The notes under the pieces were generated by a model, which saw only the letters and a program-made list of their open reading frames with translations, did no database searches and had not been told where the DNA came from. Position numbers and translations under genes: made by a program. Shown here piece by piece: positions 8,349 to 15,760 of a stretch of 34,387 nucleotides of DNA. The stretch covers positions 1 to 34,387 of the forward strand of contig QIGL01000101.1 in assembly GCA_003228915.1 (NCBI GenBank). The letters run 5' to 3'. Source of the stretch: Acidiferrobacteraceae bacterium. GTDB taxonomy: Bacteria > Pseudomonadota > Gammaproteobacteria > Acidiferrobacterales > SZUA-150. How positions within the stretch are numbered: the stretch's first letter is position 1; every line of letters begins with the position of its first letter.

Positions 8349-8441
8349 TAGGTCATAGGTATTCACAGCAATTGCCCGCCATTTGTCTGTGAATCAAGTA
8401 CTTACAGGACAATATGCTGGCAGGCATTGGCCTATGACCTA
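8349..8441 (+). promoter_or_regulatory. Nested inverted repeats upstream of the diguanylate cyclase gene (possible structured leader)
   Basis: TAGGTCATAGG (8349-8359) is a perfect inverted match to CCTATGACCTA (8431-8441). One base inside it, ATTCACAG (8361-8368) pairs with CTGTGAAT (8387-8394). ATGC (8414-8417) can pair with GCAT (8424-8427). Together these draw a closing stem with two hairpins. It does not match the c-di-GMP-I riboswitch consensus. CATAGGT also occurs as a tandem 7-mer here, so a protein operator is an alternative. The wider gap 7986-8348 shows no gene. Confidence 0.35.
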
Positions 8442-8447
8442 AACTTA

Positions 8448-8486
8448 AAGGGTGGTGGTTTAGTCGCGCTGCACTAAATCACCCTT
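8448..8486 (+). promoter_or_regulatory. Strong hairpin just upstream of the diguanylate cyclase gene
   Basis: A long imperfect stem forms between AAGGGTG..GGTTTAGT (8448-8464) and ACTAAATCACCCTT (8473-8486) around an 8-base loop. It ends 35 bases before the TTG start at 8522. There is no U-run after it, so it is not a canonical terminator. It may be part of the leader RNA of the gene. Confidence 0.45.
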
Positions 8487-8521
8487 CAGTAACCATATAT
8501 TGATCAGCAGGGTTATTCATT

Positions 8522-9781
8522 TTGTATATGACAATCACTAATTCACAGGAATTGCTGAAACGCTCATTACTGCGCGCGGCCAATGCGCTGGTGATACCGT
8601 TAGTCCTGATTTCCCTGACCTATTATTTTTCGTCAAAAATGGTAGTGACACAAAAAGTCCTGCTTGACCTTGCTTACTACGTACCATATTTATTTTTATT
8701 ACCCGCTGCCGGCCTGGCATGGCGCTTTAACCGGAGCCGGGCATTTTTCATTGCCCTGTTGTTTGCCGCCGCACATTTTTTATTAAACGAACCTGTGTTG
8801 GCAGGCGTTAAGATCGAAAGCTCTATTGCGGCATTATTTCTTTCATACCTGGTTCCATTCAATCTTGCCTTGCTGGTATTTTTAAAAGAGCGTGGAATAT
8901 TTACCAGGCATGGATTAATTAGATTCTCGTTATTTATTTTCCAGGCCTTACTGGTTGTGTCTTTAGTTTACTGGGATCAGGACATGACCATAAAAATTCT
9001 GGCTTACCCGTTAATTTCAGAATCAATATTAAAATCGTCACCGGTTCCGCACGGCGCCATTGTGGTAAGTTTTATTTCAATTGTTTATTTATTTACAGAT
9101 TTACTTCAACATCCTTCGTCACTAGCCGCCAGTAAAGCAGGAATACTGGTGTTGTTTTTGCTCGCCATGATGAATATCGATCAATCATTAAGTGGCGTGC
9201 TTTTATTTTCAGTGACAGGCATATTAATCGTTTTGGCGCTGGTCCAGGATTCCTATTTCATGGCTTACCATGACCAGCTAACCGGCATGCCTGGCAGGCG
9301 CGCACTTGATGAGCAGTTATTAAAGCTTGGTGGTAAGTATGTATTGGTGATGGTGGATATTGATTATTTTAAAAAATTTAATGATCGATTCGGTCACGAT
9401 GTAGGCGACCAGGTATTACGTTTTATTGCGGTCAAGCTGGAAAGTATTGCCGGCGGTGGCAAGGTATTCAGGTATGGCGGTGAGGAATTTACAATATTAT
9501 TTCCTGGCAAAACCACCTGGGATGTCGAGTCACATTTGAAGGTTACTCATGAAATGATTAGTAACTCACGATTTTATGTTCGTGATCGCAGCCGGCCCAA
9601 AGATGTGCCTGATGAATCCAGCCAGCCGACCAATCGAAAATTAAGAAAAGTTAAAATCACAGTCAGCATGGGCGTTGCTGAAAAATCTGATGATCACGCA
9701 AACCCGGGGGACGTAATGAAACAGGCCGATCAGGCCTTGTACCGGGCCAAAAACAAAGGCCGTAACCGAATCAGTACATGA
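8522..9781 (+). CDS. Membrane-bound diguanylate cyclase (GGDEF protein)
   Basis: 419 aa. Seven to eight hydrophobic helices fill residues 20-245, followed by a GGDEF domain from about 246 to 419. The catalytic motif is RYGGEEF (GGEEF at 319-323), with VDIDYFKKFND for metal and nucleotide binding near 278-288 and a proper C-terminal MKQADQALYRAKNKGRN. It makes cyclic di-GMP from two GTP. The usual inhibitory RxxD site before GGEEF is absent (SIAGGGKVF there), so classical product inhibition is not expected. The N-terminal membrane region has no named sensor family that I recognise. TTG 8522 has a CAGGG nine bases upstream; ATG 8528 is an equally possible start. Confidence 0.88.
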   Translation: MYMTITNSQELLKRSLLRAANALVIPLVLISLTYYFSSKMVVTQKVLLDLAYYVPYLFLLPAAGLAWRFNRSRAFFIALLFAAAHFLLNEPVLAGVKIESSIAALFLSYLVPFNLALLVFLKERGIFTRHGLIRFSLFIFQALLVVSLVYWDQDMTIKILAYPLISESILKSSPVPHGAIVVSFISIVYLFTDLLQHPSSLAASKAGILVLFLLAMMNIDQSLSGVLLFSVTGILIVLALVQDSYFMAYHDQLTGMPGRRALDEQLLKLGGKYVLVMVDIDYFKKFNDRFGHDVGDQVLRFIAVKLESIAGGGKVFRYGGEEFTILFPGKTTWDVESHLKVTHEMISNSRFYVRDRSRPKDVPDESSQPTNRKLRKVKITVSMGVAEKSDDHANPGDVMKQADQALYRAKNKGRNRIST

Positions 9782-9911
9782 TGGCCTGATTGTCACTAAT
9801 GGGCTAAACCCCGGCAAATCACCCTACATTCTCTAAGACCTCTGCTCTATTGTATTCTGGCCAGTTGGCCCTTTATACTGCCCCTCCTGAAAATTACCAG
9901 TGAGTGTGTTT

Positions 9912-11090
9912 ATGTCAGTGTCCTCATTTAACCCGCCCGTAAGAACATTAATGGGTCCCGGCCCGTCGGATGTACATCCGCGAATATTGTCTGCCCTGGC
10001 AAGACCGACTATTGGTCATCTTGACCCGGCATTTGTACAAATGATGGATGAGCTTAAATCGCTCCTGCAATATGCCATGCAAACAAAAAATGAATTGACC
10101 ATTCCAGTTTCGGCGCCCGGGTCTGCCGGCATGGAAACCTGTTTTGTTAATCTCGTAGAGCCTGGGGACAAGGTTATTGTTTGCCAGAACGGTGTTTTCG
10201 GTAGCCGCATGAAAGAAAATGTTGAGCGTATTGGCGCCACAGCGATTATGGTGGAAGATGACTGGGGCCATGCTGTTGACCCGGACAAGCTGGAGTCGGC
10301 ACTGAAGAAAAATAAAGATGCCAGCATTGTCGCCTTTGTCCATGCCGAAACATCGACTGGCGTATTATCAGACGCCAAGACCCTGGCCGCTATTGCCAGG
10401 AAACATGATTGCCTGTCAATTGTTGATGCGGTGACATCCCTGGGTGGTTCCGAGTTAATGGTCGATGAGTGGGGAATTGACGCTTTATATTCCGGTACCC
10501 AAAAATGTCTTTCCTGTACGCCCGGTTTATCCCCTGTTACTTTTAGTGACAGGGCCGTAACTCGTATAAAAGAAAGAAAAACCAAAGTGCAAAGCTGGTT
10601 CCTGGATTTGAATCTTGTCATGGGTTACTGGGGTGAGGGTGCAAAACGAGCTTACCATCATACGGCGCCGGTTAATGCGCTTTATGGATTGCACGAAGCA
10701 TTGGTATTGTTAAAGGAAGAGGGACTGGAGAATGCGTGGACCCGCCACCAGCAACATCACCGCGCATTGAGAGATGGTTTTGAGGCCATGGGTTTGAATT
10801 TCCTGGTTAAACCCGAGCACCGTTTGCCACAACTAAACGCAGTGAGTATTCCTGAAGGCGTGGATGAGGCAGAAGTCCGTAAAAGGTTATTGCTTGACTA
10901 CAATCTTGAAATTGGCGCTGGTTTGGGCGCCCTGGCAGGCAAGGTCTGGCGGGTTGGCCTCATGGGTCATGCCTGTAATATGAAAAATATAATTTTTTGC
11001 CTGGGTGCAATCGATAGCGTCTTAACTGATATGCAAGCGCCTATCAATAGCGGTGCTGCGGTTAGTGCAGCAAAATTGGCAGCCAGTTAA
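9912..11090 (+). CDS. Class V aminotransferase (alanine-glyoxylate / serine-pyruvate type)
   Basis: About 392 aa, a fold-type I PLP enzyme. The start LMGPGPSDVHPRILSALARP is the hallmark of the alanine-glyoxylate/serine-glyoxylate aminotransferase group. The PLP-binding region is seen at VDAVTSLGG (Asp for the pyridine nitrogen) and SGTQKCLS (Schiff-base Lys, residue 202 counted from the GTG at 9900). The conserved HHTAPVNALYGLHEAL follows. Probable reaction: transfer of an amino group between alanine or serine and glyoxylate or pyruvate. Two starts are possible, GTG 9900 and ATG 9912; neither has a good ribosome site, and ATG 9912 gives the usual family N terminus. It leads a compact set with the next two genes. 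Confidence 0.86.
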   Translation: MSVSSFNPPVRTLMGPGPSDVHPRILSALARPTIGHLDPAFVQMMDELKSLLQYAMQTKNELTIPVSAPGSAGMETCFVNLVEPGDKVIVCQNGVFGSRMKENVERIGATAIMVEDDWGHAVDPDKLESALKKNKDASIVAFVHAETSTGVLSDAKTLAAIARKHDCLSIVDAVTSLGGSELMVDEWGIDALYSGTQKCLSCTPGLSPVTFSDRAVTRIKERKTKVQSWFLDLNLVMGYWGEGAKRAYHHTAPVNALYGLHEALVLLKEEGLENAWTRHQQHHRALRDGFEAMGLNFLVKPEHRLPQLNAVSIPEGVDEAEVRKRLLLDYNLEIGAGLGALAGKVWRVGLMGHACNMKNIIFCLGAIDSVLTDMQAPINSGAAVSAAKLAAS

Positions 11091-11096
11091 AGACTG

Positions 11097-11420
11097 ATGG
11101 AAAGGCCTTTATTTCAATCAGCGATTCCGAAAAAACGCTATCAAATTGGTGAGTTTACTGCCGTGGTGCTCGGGGATATTGAAAGTGAAAGTAATAAAAA
11201 ATATGTCTACATCATGGCTATTGTAAAAGAGGGTGCGAAAAACCCGGCACTTTATGTCACCCTGGAAAATAATAATTTGTCTGTGATTGGCGAAAATATT
11301 AACGAGAATCTGGGCTCAGATTCGAAATGGCGAGATCAAAAGTTGTTTACCGCATCTGCTATGAATATTGTTATCGAAGTTCTGGGCCTGAAAGATGAAA
11401 TGCCAGTACCGCTATCTTGA
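11097..11420 (+). CDS. Conserved-looking small protein of unknown function (107 aa)
   Basis: The ATG at 11097 lies six bases after the aminotransferase stop, so translation is probably coupled. The product is soluble, with alternating beta-like segments (GEFTAVVLGDIES, YVYIMAIVKEG, ALYVTLENNNLSVIGE) and a final helix. No signal peptide or membrane segment is seen and I do not recognise a family. Its position between an aminotransferase gene and yjbQ, with spacings of 6 and 17 bases, implies one operon. Any metabolic role is only by association. Confidence 0.7.
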   Translation: MERPLFQSAIPKKRYQIGEFTAVVLGDIESESNKKYVYIMAIVKEGAKNPALYVTLENNNLSVIGENINENLGSDSKWRDQKLFTASAMNIVIEVLGLKDEMPVPLS

Positions 11421-11437
11421 TCCCCGGTAATTAAAAA

Positions 11438-12109
11438 ATGATTAGTCGACTGACCGTCAAAACAACAGGCCAGGGGTTATATGATTTTACCAGTGAATTA
11501 AATGGTGTTATCAGGAATGCAGGCATCGACGAGGGTTTATGTACGATAATGGTGCAGCACACGTCTGCCAGCCTGGTTATTCAGGAAAATGCCGACCCCG
11601 CTGTCCAAAACGACCTGGTATCGTGGATTAATCGATTGGTACCAGAAGGCGATAGCCATTACACTCATACTAGTGGTCTAACAAGTTGGTATTGATAGGC
11701 TCAGTTGGCCTGTCAGCGTTCAGGGCAAGGCAAGGCTTGAAGCGAATGGCCATAGTCCTTTGCGAAAGGCGTAACGTAGCCATGAACGCTGACGGGCCAA
11801 CCCTTCGGGCGCTTCTGTGGTGTCCCGCGACGGTGTTGCCGTGCTTGACAAGGACTAGCCATTGCCTGCGCACAGCGTCTGGCCGCGAAACACCACAGGA
11901 GCGCTGAACTTATCAATACCAACTTGTTAGACCACTGGGAAGGGCCTGATGATATGCCTGCACATATTAAATCTGCGCTAACTACAACCAGTTTATCGAT
12001 ACCGGTTATGGATGGGAAACTGGCCCTTGGTGTTTGGCAGGCTATATATCTTTGGGAACATCGCAGGATTGGCAGTTCCCGTTCCATGGTCGCGCATATT
12101 AGTTCTTGA
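11438..12109 (+). pseudogene. yjbQ: yjbQ (UPF0047 family), split by a 265-bp inserted element
   Basis: The YjbQ fold is read in two pieces. The 5' piece (11438-11671) gives MISRLTVKTTGQ through MVQHTSASLVIQENADP to SHYTHT. The 3' piece (11939-12109) resumes with EGPDDMPAHIKSALT and runs to EHRRIGSSRSMVAHISS. Together they make about 134 aa, matching the roughly 138 aa of E. coli YjbQ. Between them lies a repeat element (11672-11936) whose left terminal repeat supplies an in-frame TGA at 11693-11695. The insertion falls just before the conserved EGxDDMPxHIK loop, so neither piece is a full domain. YjbQ proteins have been linked to a secondary thiamine-phosphate synthase activity. The gene is inactive unless the element is removed; no point decay is visible, which suggests a recent event. 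Confidence 0.88.
11672..11936. mobile_element. 265-bp MITE-like element with a three-way-junction fold
   Basis: Perfect 26-bp terminal inverted repeats: 11672-11697 (starts AGTGGTCTAACAAGTTGG) and 11911-11936. The pairing continues inward to 11703/11905 with one mismatch and one wobble, a 32-bp stem. Immediately inside is hairpin A, 11704-11722 with 11783-11801 (19 bp, one G-U). A 7-base linker follows, then hairpin B, 11809-11823 with 11890-11904 (15 bp, one G-U). The two hairpin loops contain complementary blocks (11745-11760 and 11850-11863). It holds no credible protein gene; the short frames crossing it differ on every strand and end at random. No clear target-site duplication is seen, so exact ends may be a few bases off. 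It is probably moved in trans by a transposase not in this window. The family is unknown to me. Confidence 0.82.
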
Positions 12110-12123
12110 TTATAATATCAAGA

Positions 12124-12250
12124 AAGCTCTGATTGATATATGTTTGTCATTCCGACCAAAGTGGAGGAATCTTGTTACTTCCTGATACTATCGAAGTTCC
12201 GTGGGTTTAGATCTCTCCACTGCGGTCGAGATGACAATTGATCAGAGCTT
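12124..12250. repeat. 127-bp imperfect palindromic intergenic element
   Basis: Nested inverted arms: AAGCTCTGAT (12124-12133) with ATCAGAGCTT (12241-12250), exact; GTCATTCCGACC (12146-12157) with GGTCGAGATGAC (12224-12235), 10 of 12; AGTGGAGGAATCT (12160-12172) with AGATCTCTCCACT (12209-12221), 11 of 13. The inner arms have the form of the widely scattered bacterial repeat beginning GTCATTCCGACC. It fills most of the gap between yjbQ and the HD hydrolase gene and is non-coding. Confidence 0.65.
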
Positions 12251-12296
12251 CCTTAGGTCTTAATCTCATACTTGTTTTTAACCTGGCGGAGAAAAT

Positions 12297-12848
12297 ATGT
12301 CCAAAGAGATTTGGGAATATGATGATACCGGATTGGTCCTGAAGGCACTGGCGTTCGCTGCTGAAAAGCACCGCGATCAACGACGAAAAGGCATCGAGGC
12401 CTCTCCCTACATCAATCACCCGATAGACCTGGCCAATACGCTTTGGCAATTGGGTGGCGTGACTGATGCAGTGGTGATCGCCGCCGCTCTGCTTCATGAC
12501 ACCATAGAAGATACCAATACCACGCCTGATGAACTCCAGGATTTATTCGGTGACCAGGTAAAGAACATTGTGCTTGAGGTTACCGATGATCAATTATTGT
12601 CACCTGTTTTGCGAAAAAGATTACAGGTTATCAAGGCGCCCCATAAAAGCCACATGGCAAAGCTGGTCAAGCTTGCTGATAAAATTTGCAACATCCAGGA
12701 TATTCTCCATTCTCCACCAGCAGGCTGGGACCTAAGACGCAAACAGAAATATTTTGATTGGGCAAAAGAAGTTGTCGATGGTGCCCGTGGCACCAATTCC
12801 CGTCTCGAGCAGGCTTTTGATGAGGCTTATGCAAAAAAGCCAAAATAA
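12297..12848 (+). CDS. MESH1-type HD-domain hydrolase (small alarmone hydrolase-like)
   Basis: 183 aa, a single HD domain of the RelA/SpoT-hydrolase class without synthetase or regulatory domains. It aligns by eye with MESH1 across its length: SPYINHPIDLANTL, AAALLHDTIEDTNTT, LEVTDDQLL, RKRLQVIKAPH, AKLVKLADKICNIQD. Metal-binding residues are His41, His67-Asp68 and Asp128. Expected reactions are removal of the 3'-pyrophosphate from (p)ppGpp and, by analogy with animal MESH1, possibly the 2'-phosphate of NADPH. It is cytoplasmic. ATG 12297 follows GGCGGAGAAAAT, a good ribosome site. The S9 peptidase gene follows 29 bases downstream and may be co-transcribed. Confidence 0.87.
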   Translation: MSKEIWEYDDTGLVLKALAFAAEKHRDQRRKGIEASPYINHPIDLANTLWQLGGVTDAVVIAAALLHDTIEDTNTTPDELQDLFGDQVKNIVLEVTDDQLLSPVLRKRLQVIKAPHKSHMAKLVKLADKICNIQDILHSPPAGWDLRRKQKYFDWAKEVVDGARGTNSRLEQAFDEAYAKKPK

Positions 12849-12877
12849 CCAACCAGGCATAATTTAAAACATTCCAC

Positions 12878-14815
12878 ATGAGAAAAAAAACAGCACCTTG
12901 CGGTAGTTGGTGCTCACCATTATCCGCGTATGACCTGGCAGCAGCAGCAATTTCCTTTGGTGATATTGTGCTTGATGGCGAAGACATCTACTGGAATGAA
13001 TCAAGACCTTCTGAGGATGGCCGGTCAGTGATTGTTTGCCAGCGTGCAAATGGCGAGATTCACGATATGACCCCTGCAGCATTCAGCGTCCGCAGCAGGG
13101 TGCACGAGTATGGCGGCGGTGCTTTTACCGTGGCCGAAGGAAATATTTACTTTGTTAATAACCAGGACCAACAGGTTTACAAACAAGAGAAAGGACAGCC
13201 GGCCCAAGCCAGGATTATTACGGCCAAAAAGAATTGCCGTTATGCCGATTTGCAATATGATAAAAAACACAAACAATTAATTTGCATAGAAGAAGATCAT
13301 GCAAACGAAAAAGAGGTAATGAACAGGCTGGTTGCAATCTCTTTATCAGGAGATTTTAAAGTTTCTGTCCTTGCCAGTGGTCGGGATTTTTATGCCTCAC
13401 CCGCCCTGAATCCAGGGTGCGATCAACTGGCATGGCTGTCATGGGATCATCCCGATATGCCCTGGGAGAGTAGTAAATTATGGTGTGCCGGGTTATTAGA
13501 AAACGGTTCAATTGGTAAACCAAGGCTGGTTGCAGGCGGTGAGAATGTATCTGTTTTTCAGCCACAATGGTCGCCAACAGGTGAATTGTTTTTTGTTTCC
13601 GACCAGTCAGGCTGGTGGAATTTATACCGCGAGATTGATAAAGAATTAAAATGCCTGGTACCAGCAGAGGCAGAATTCGGATTACCGCAATGGGTTTTTG
13701 CAATGTCAACTTACGGGTTTCTCGATTCGGGCTCCATTATATGTTGTTTCAACAAACTCGGTACCTGGCATCTTGCCGTACTGAATATTGAAAACGGCAA
13801 ACTAAGAGAGTTGGAGTTTCCATTTGTATCCCTGTCTGGCATCAGGGCCCAACAAGGCCGCGCTGTATTTATTGGCTCTACCAGTAAAAACGTACCCGAG
13901 TTAATTAAAATTGATGGTGATGTAAAAAAATACAGGGTCGTAAAAAAATCCAGCAATAATGATTTACCTGAAGCCTGGATATCATTACCAGAAAAAATAA
14001 GTTTTGCTACTGGCGAAAATTCACAAGCGCACGGATTTTTTTATAAACCGGTTAACGGGGAGTTTTCGGTAGCGGATGATGAATTACCGCCGTTGCTTGT
14101 TAAATGTCATGGCGGGCCAACTGCCGCAACCAGCGCCGCCTACAACCAGAAAATTCAATACTGGACCAGCCGGGGATTTGCTGTCCTGGATGTTAACTAC
14201 CGCGGTAGTACAGGTTATGGCAGGGAATACCGGCAGTCTCTCGCAGGTCTTTGGGGTCTGGCCGAGGTTGAAGATTGTGTGCGTGGTGCCGAGTACCTGG
14301 CCGATATGAAGCGGGTAGATGTGAATCGATTAGCGATTAGTGGCAGTAGTGCCGGTGGTTATACTGTTTTATGCGCGCTTACTTTTTACGATGTATTCAA
14401 AACAGGGGCAAGCCTTTATGGTATCAGTGAGCTGGAGGCCCTGGCAAAAGATACCCACAAGTTTGAATCCCGGTATATGGATAAACTCGTTGGCCCGTAC
14501 CCCGCAGAAAAAAAAGAATATTTCAACAGATCGCCAGTTAATTTTACCGGGAAGTTATCCAGTGCCATTGCTTTTTTTCAGGGCAGTGACGACAAGGTCG
14601 TGCCGCCTGATCAGGCTGAAATGATGGTTAATGCCCTCGACAAGAAAGGATTAGCGGTTGCCTACGAATTATATGACGGCGAACAGCACGGTTTTCGTAA
14701 GGCAAGTAATATTATTCGGGCCCTGGAAGGGGAGTTGTATTTTTATGCAAAAATACTTGGATTTGATATTTGCGGAGAAGTGCATAAAATTGAAATCAGA
14801 AATCTTCCGCAATAA
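12878..14815 (+). CDS. S9 family serine peptidase (prolyl-oligopeptidase / acylaminoacyl-peptidase type)
   Basis: 645 aa. The N-terminal 400 residues look like a beta-propeller, with repeated strands such as QPQWSPTGELFFVSDQSGWWNLY. The C-terminal alpha/beta-hydrolase domain carries the triad: Ser491 in GSSAGG, Asp572 in GSDDKVVPP and His604 in GEQHGF. The HGGPTA oxyanion loop and GFAVLDVNYRGSTGYGREYR block are typical of the S9C group. It should cleave short peptides, and no signal peptide is seen, so it is cytoplasmic. The specificity cannot be set from sequence. It follows the MESH1-like gene closely. Confidence 0.9.
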   Translation: MRKKTAPCGSWCSPLSAYDLAAAAISFGDIVLDGEDIYWNESRPSEDGRSVIVCQRANGEIHDMTPAAFSVRSRVHEYGGGAFTVAEGNIYFVNNQDQQVYKQEKGQPAQARIITAKKNCRYADLQYDKKHKQLICIEEDHANEKEVMNRLVAISLSGDFKVSVLASGRDFYASPALNPGCDQLAWLSWDHPDMPWESSKLWCAGLLENGSIGKPRLVAGGENVSVFQPQWSPTGELFFVSDQSGWWNLYREIDKELKCLVPAEAEFGLPQWVFAMSTYGFLDSGSIICCFNKLGTWHLAVLNIENGKLRELEFPFVSLSGIRAQQGRAVFIGSTSKNVPELIKIDGDVKKYRVVKKSSNNDLPEAWISLPEKISFATGENSQAHGFFYKPVNGEFSVADDELPPLLVKCHGGPTAATSAAYNQKIQYWTSRGFAVLDVNYRGSTGYGREYRQSLAGLWGLAEVEDCVRGAEYLADMKRVDVNRLAISGSSAGGYTVLCALTFYDVFKTGASLYGISELEALAKDTHKFESRYMDKLVGPYPAEKKEYFNRSPVNFTGKLSSAIAFFQGSDDKVVPPDQAEMMVNALDKKGLAVAYELYDGEQHGFRKASNIIRALEGELYFYAKILGFDICGEVHKIEIRNLPQ

Positions 14816-14861
14816 AATGTAACTTTATCCTGGATATAAAATCCTGTTGTTTATGCAGAAA

Positions 14862-15704
14862 TTACCGGTTAAATCCCCAGAAGTCTTTTAGCAATACCTC
14901 GAGCCCTTTATAGGATTTTACCTTGGCAGGTTGTAAGTTTTTGCCTTTTGCATATCTTTTTAAGAAGGCCTGCATGGGAACAGCAGCAGCTGGCGATAAT
15001 AAGGCCTCTTTTATTTTTCTGACATCATCTTTTCCAATACTTTGGCTGACTGAAAATGCCTGGCTGGGCAAAGCCCTGGTTTTAAAAATTGTTCGGGTAA
15101 GATTTTGACTGTCAAACTTTTTTATCATGACATCACGCAACACAGCAGCCACGCACTTTCCTGCAAGCAATTTTTCGTAACTTTCCTTAAAGCTATTTGT
15201 TTTATATAAAGAAGGTTCCCGGTAGGCGCCAAACTGTGCATTCACGGATAGTGTCGCCAGGTTTGGCGGGGCCAGCCCACAAAGTCTGCGGCCAGCAAGT
15301 TTTTTGATATTTTTTGGTGCTGATTCATCGCGACGGGTAACTATGACAAAAGAAAGGCTTCCCGGGAGCCTGGCAACAGGGGCATGATCAATTTTTGCCA
15401 TGCGCCAGGCCACAAAATGCGGACCATCAAAAACTATGTCGTACTTCTTTTTTTGCATATATGCCTGGTAGATGCCCCAGGAACCCGCATGTTTATAAAC
15501 GACCTGTTGACCTAACGCTTTGGAAAGATATTCCGCAACCGGCTTGTAGATTCTTTTGCCTTCTTGTTTGGTCTCACGGGGCGGCGAAGAAAACGTTAGC
15601 ACGGCCATGGCCTGGGAGCTAATGATAAACAGTGTTATTGCCAGGAAGGAACGAATAGGCACTAGTTTATGTTTAATTCCATTTTTATTATTATTTGCTT
15701 CCAT
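14862..15704 (-). CDS. PhnD-like periplasmic substrate-binding protein
   Basis: About 280 aa from ATG 15704, a periplasmic binding protein of the phosphate/phosphite/phosphonate (PhnD) type. A signal peptide is present (basic KHKLVPIRS, hydrophobic FLAITLFIIS, ending SSQAMA). The family opening then reads LTFSSPPRETKQEGKRIYKPVAEYLSK, with YDIVFDGPHFVAWRM and FKESYEKLLAGKCVAAVLRD further on. No ABC permease or ATPase lies beside it, so it may act as a stand-alone sensor or orphan binding protein. The start at 15704 is chosen because GGAG (minus strand, 15712-15715) sits seven bases upstream. The frame could extend to 15764, which would overlap the upstream gene and spoil the signal peptide. 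Confidence 0.8.
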   Translation of the reverse strand: MEANNNKNGIKHKLVPIRSFLAITLFIISSQAMAVLTFSSPPRETKQEGKRIYKPVAEYLSKALGQQVVYKHAGSWGIYQAYMQKKKYDIVFDGPHFVAWRMAKIDHAPVARLPGSLSFVIVTRRDESAPKNIKKLAGRRLCGLAPPNLATLSVNAQFGAYREPSLYKTNSFKESYEKLLAGKCVAAVLRDVMIKKFDSQNLTRTIFKTRALPSQAFSVSQSIGKDDVRKIKEALLSPAAAVPMQAFLKRYAKGKNLQPAKVKSYKGLEVLLKDFWGFNR

Positions 15705-15760
15705 TATATTGCTCCATCGTTTTTGAACACTTAAAATTATATGTAACATACTATTTAACA

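Noticed and set aside
8054-8356. 100-codon minus-strand frame upstream of the diguanylate cyclase gene
   Set aside because: No ribosome site, no recognisable pattern, and it runs into the inverted repeats at 8349-8359.
8349-8486. c-di-GMP-I riboswitch before a GGDEF gene
   Set aside because: The conserved GEMM core sequences are not present; only generic stems are seen.
11672-11936. Hammerhead ribozyme in the element
   Set aside because: The conserved CUGAUGA and GAAA core are not arranged around a three-stem junction; CTGATGA here belongs to the yjbQ coding part just outside.
11670-12087. Reading frames inside the 265-bp element
   Set aside because: They cross the terminal repeats and hairpins on both strands with no shared product; the element is non-coding.
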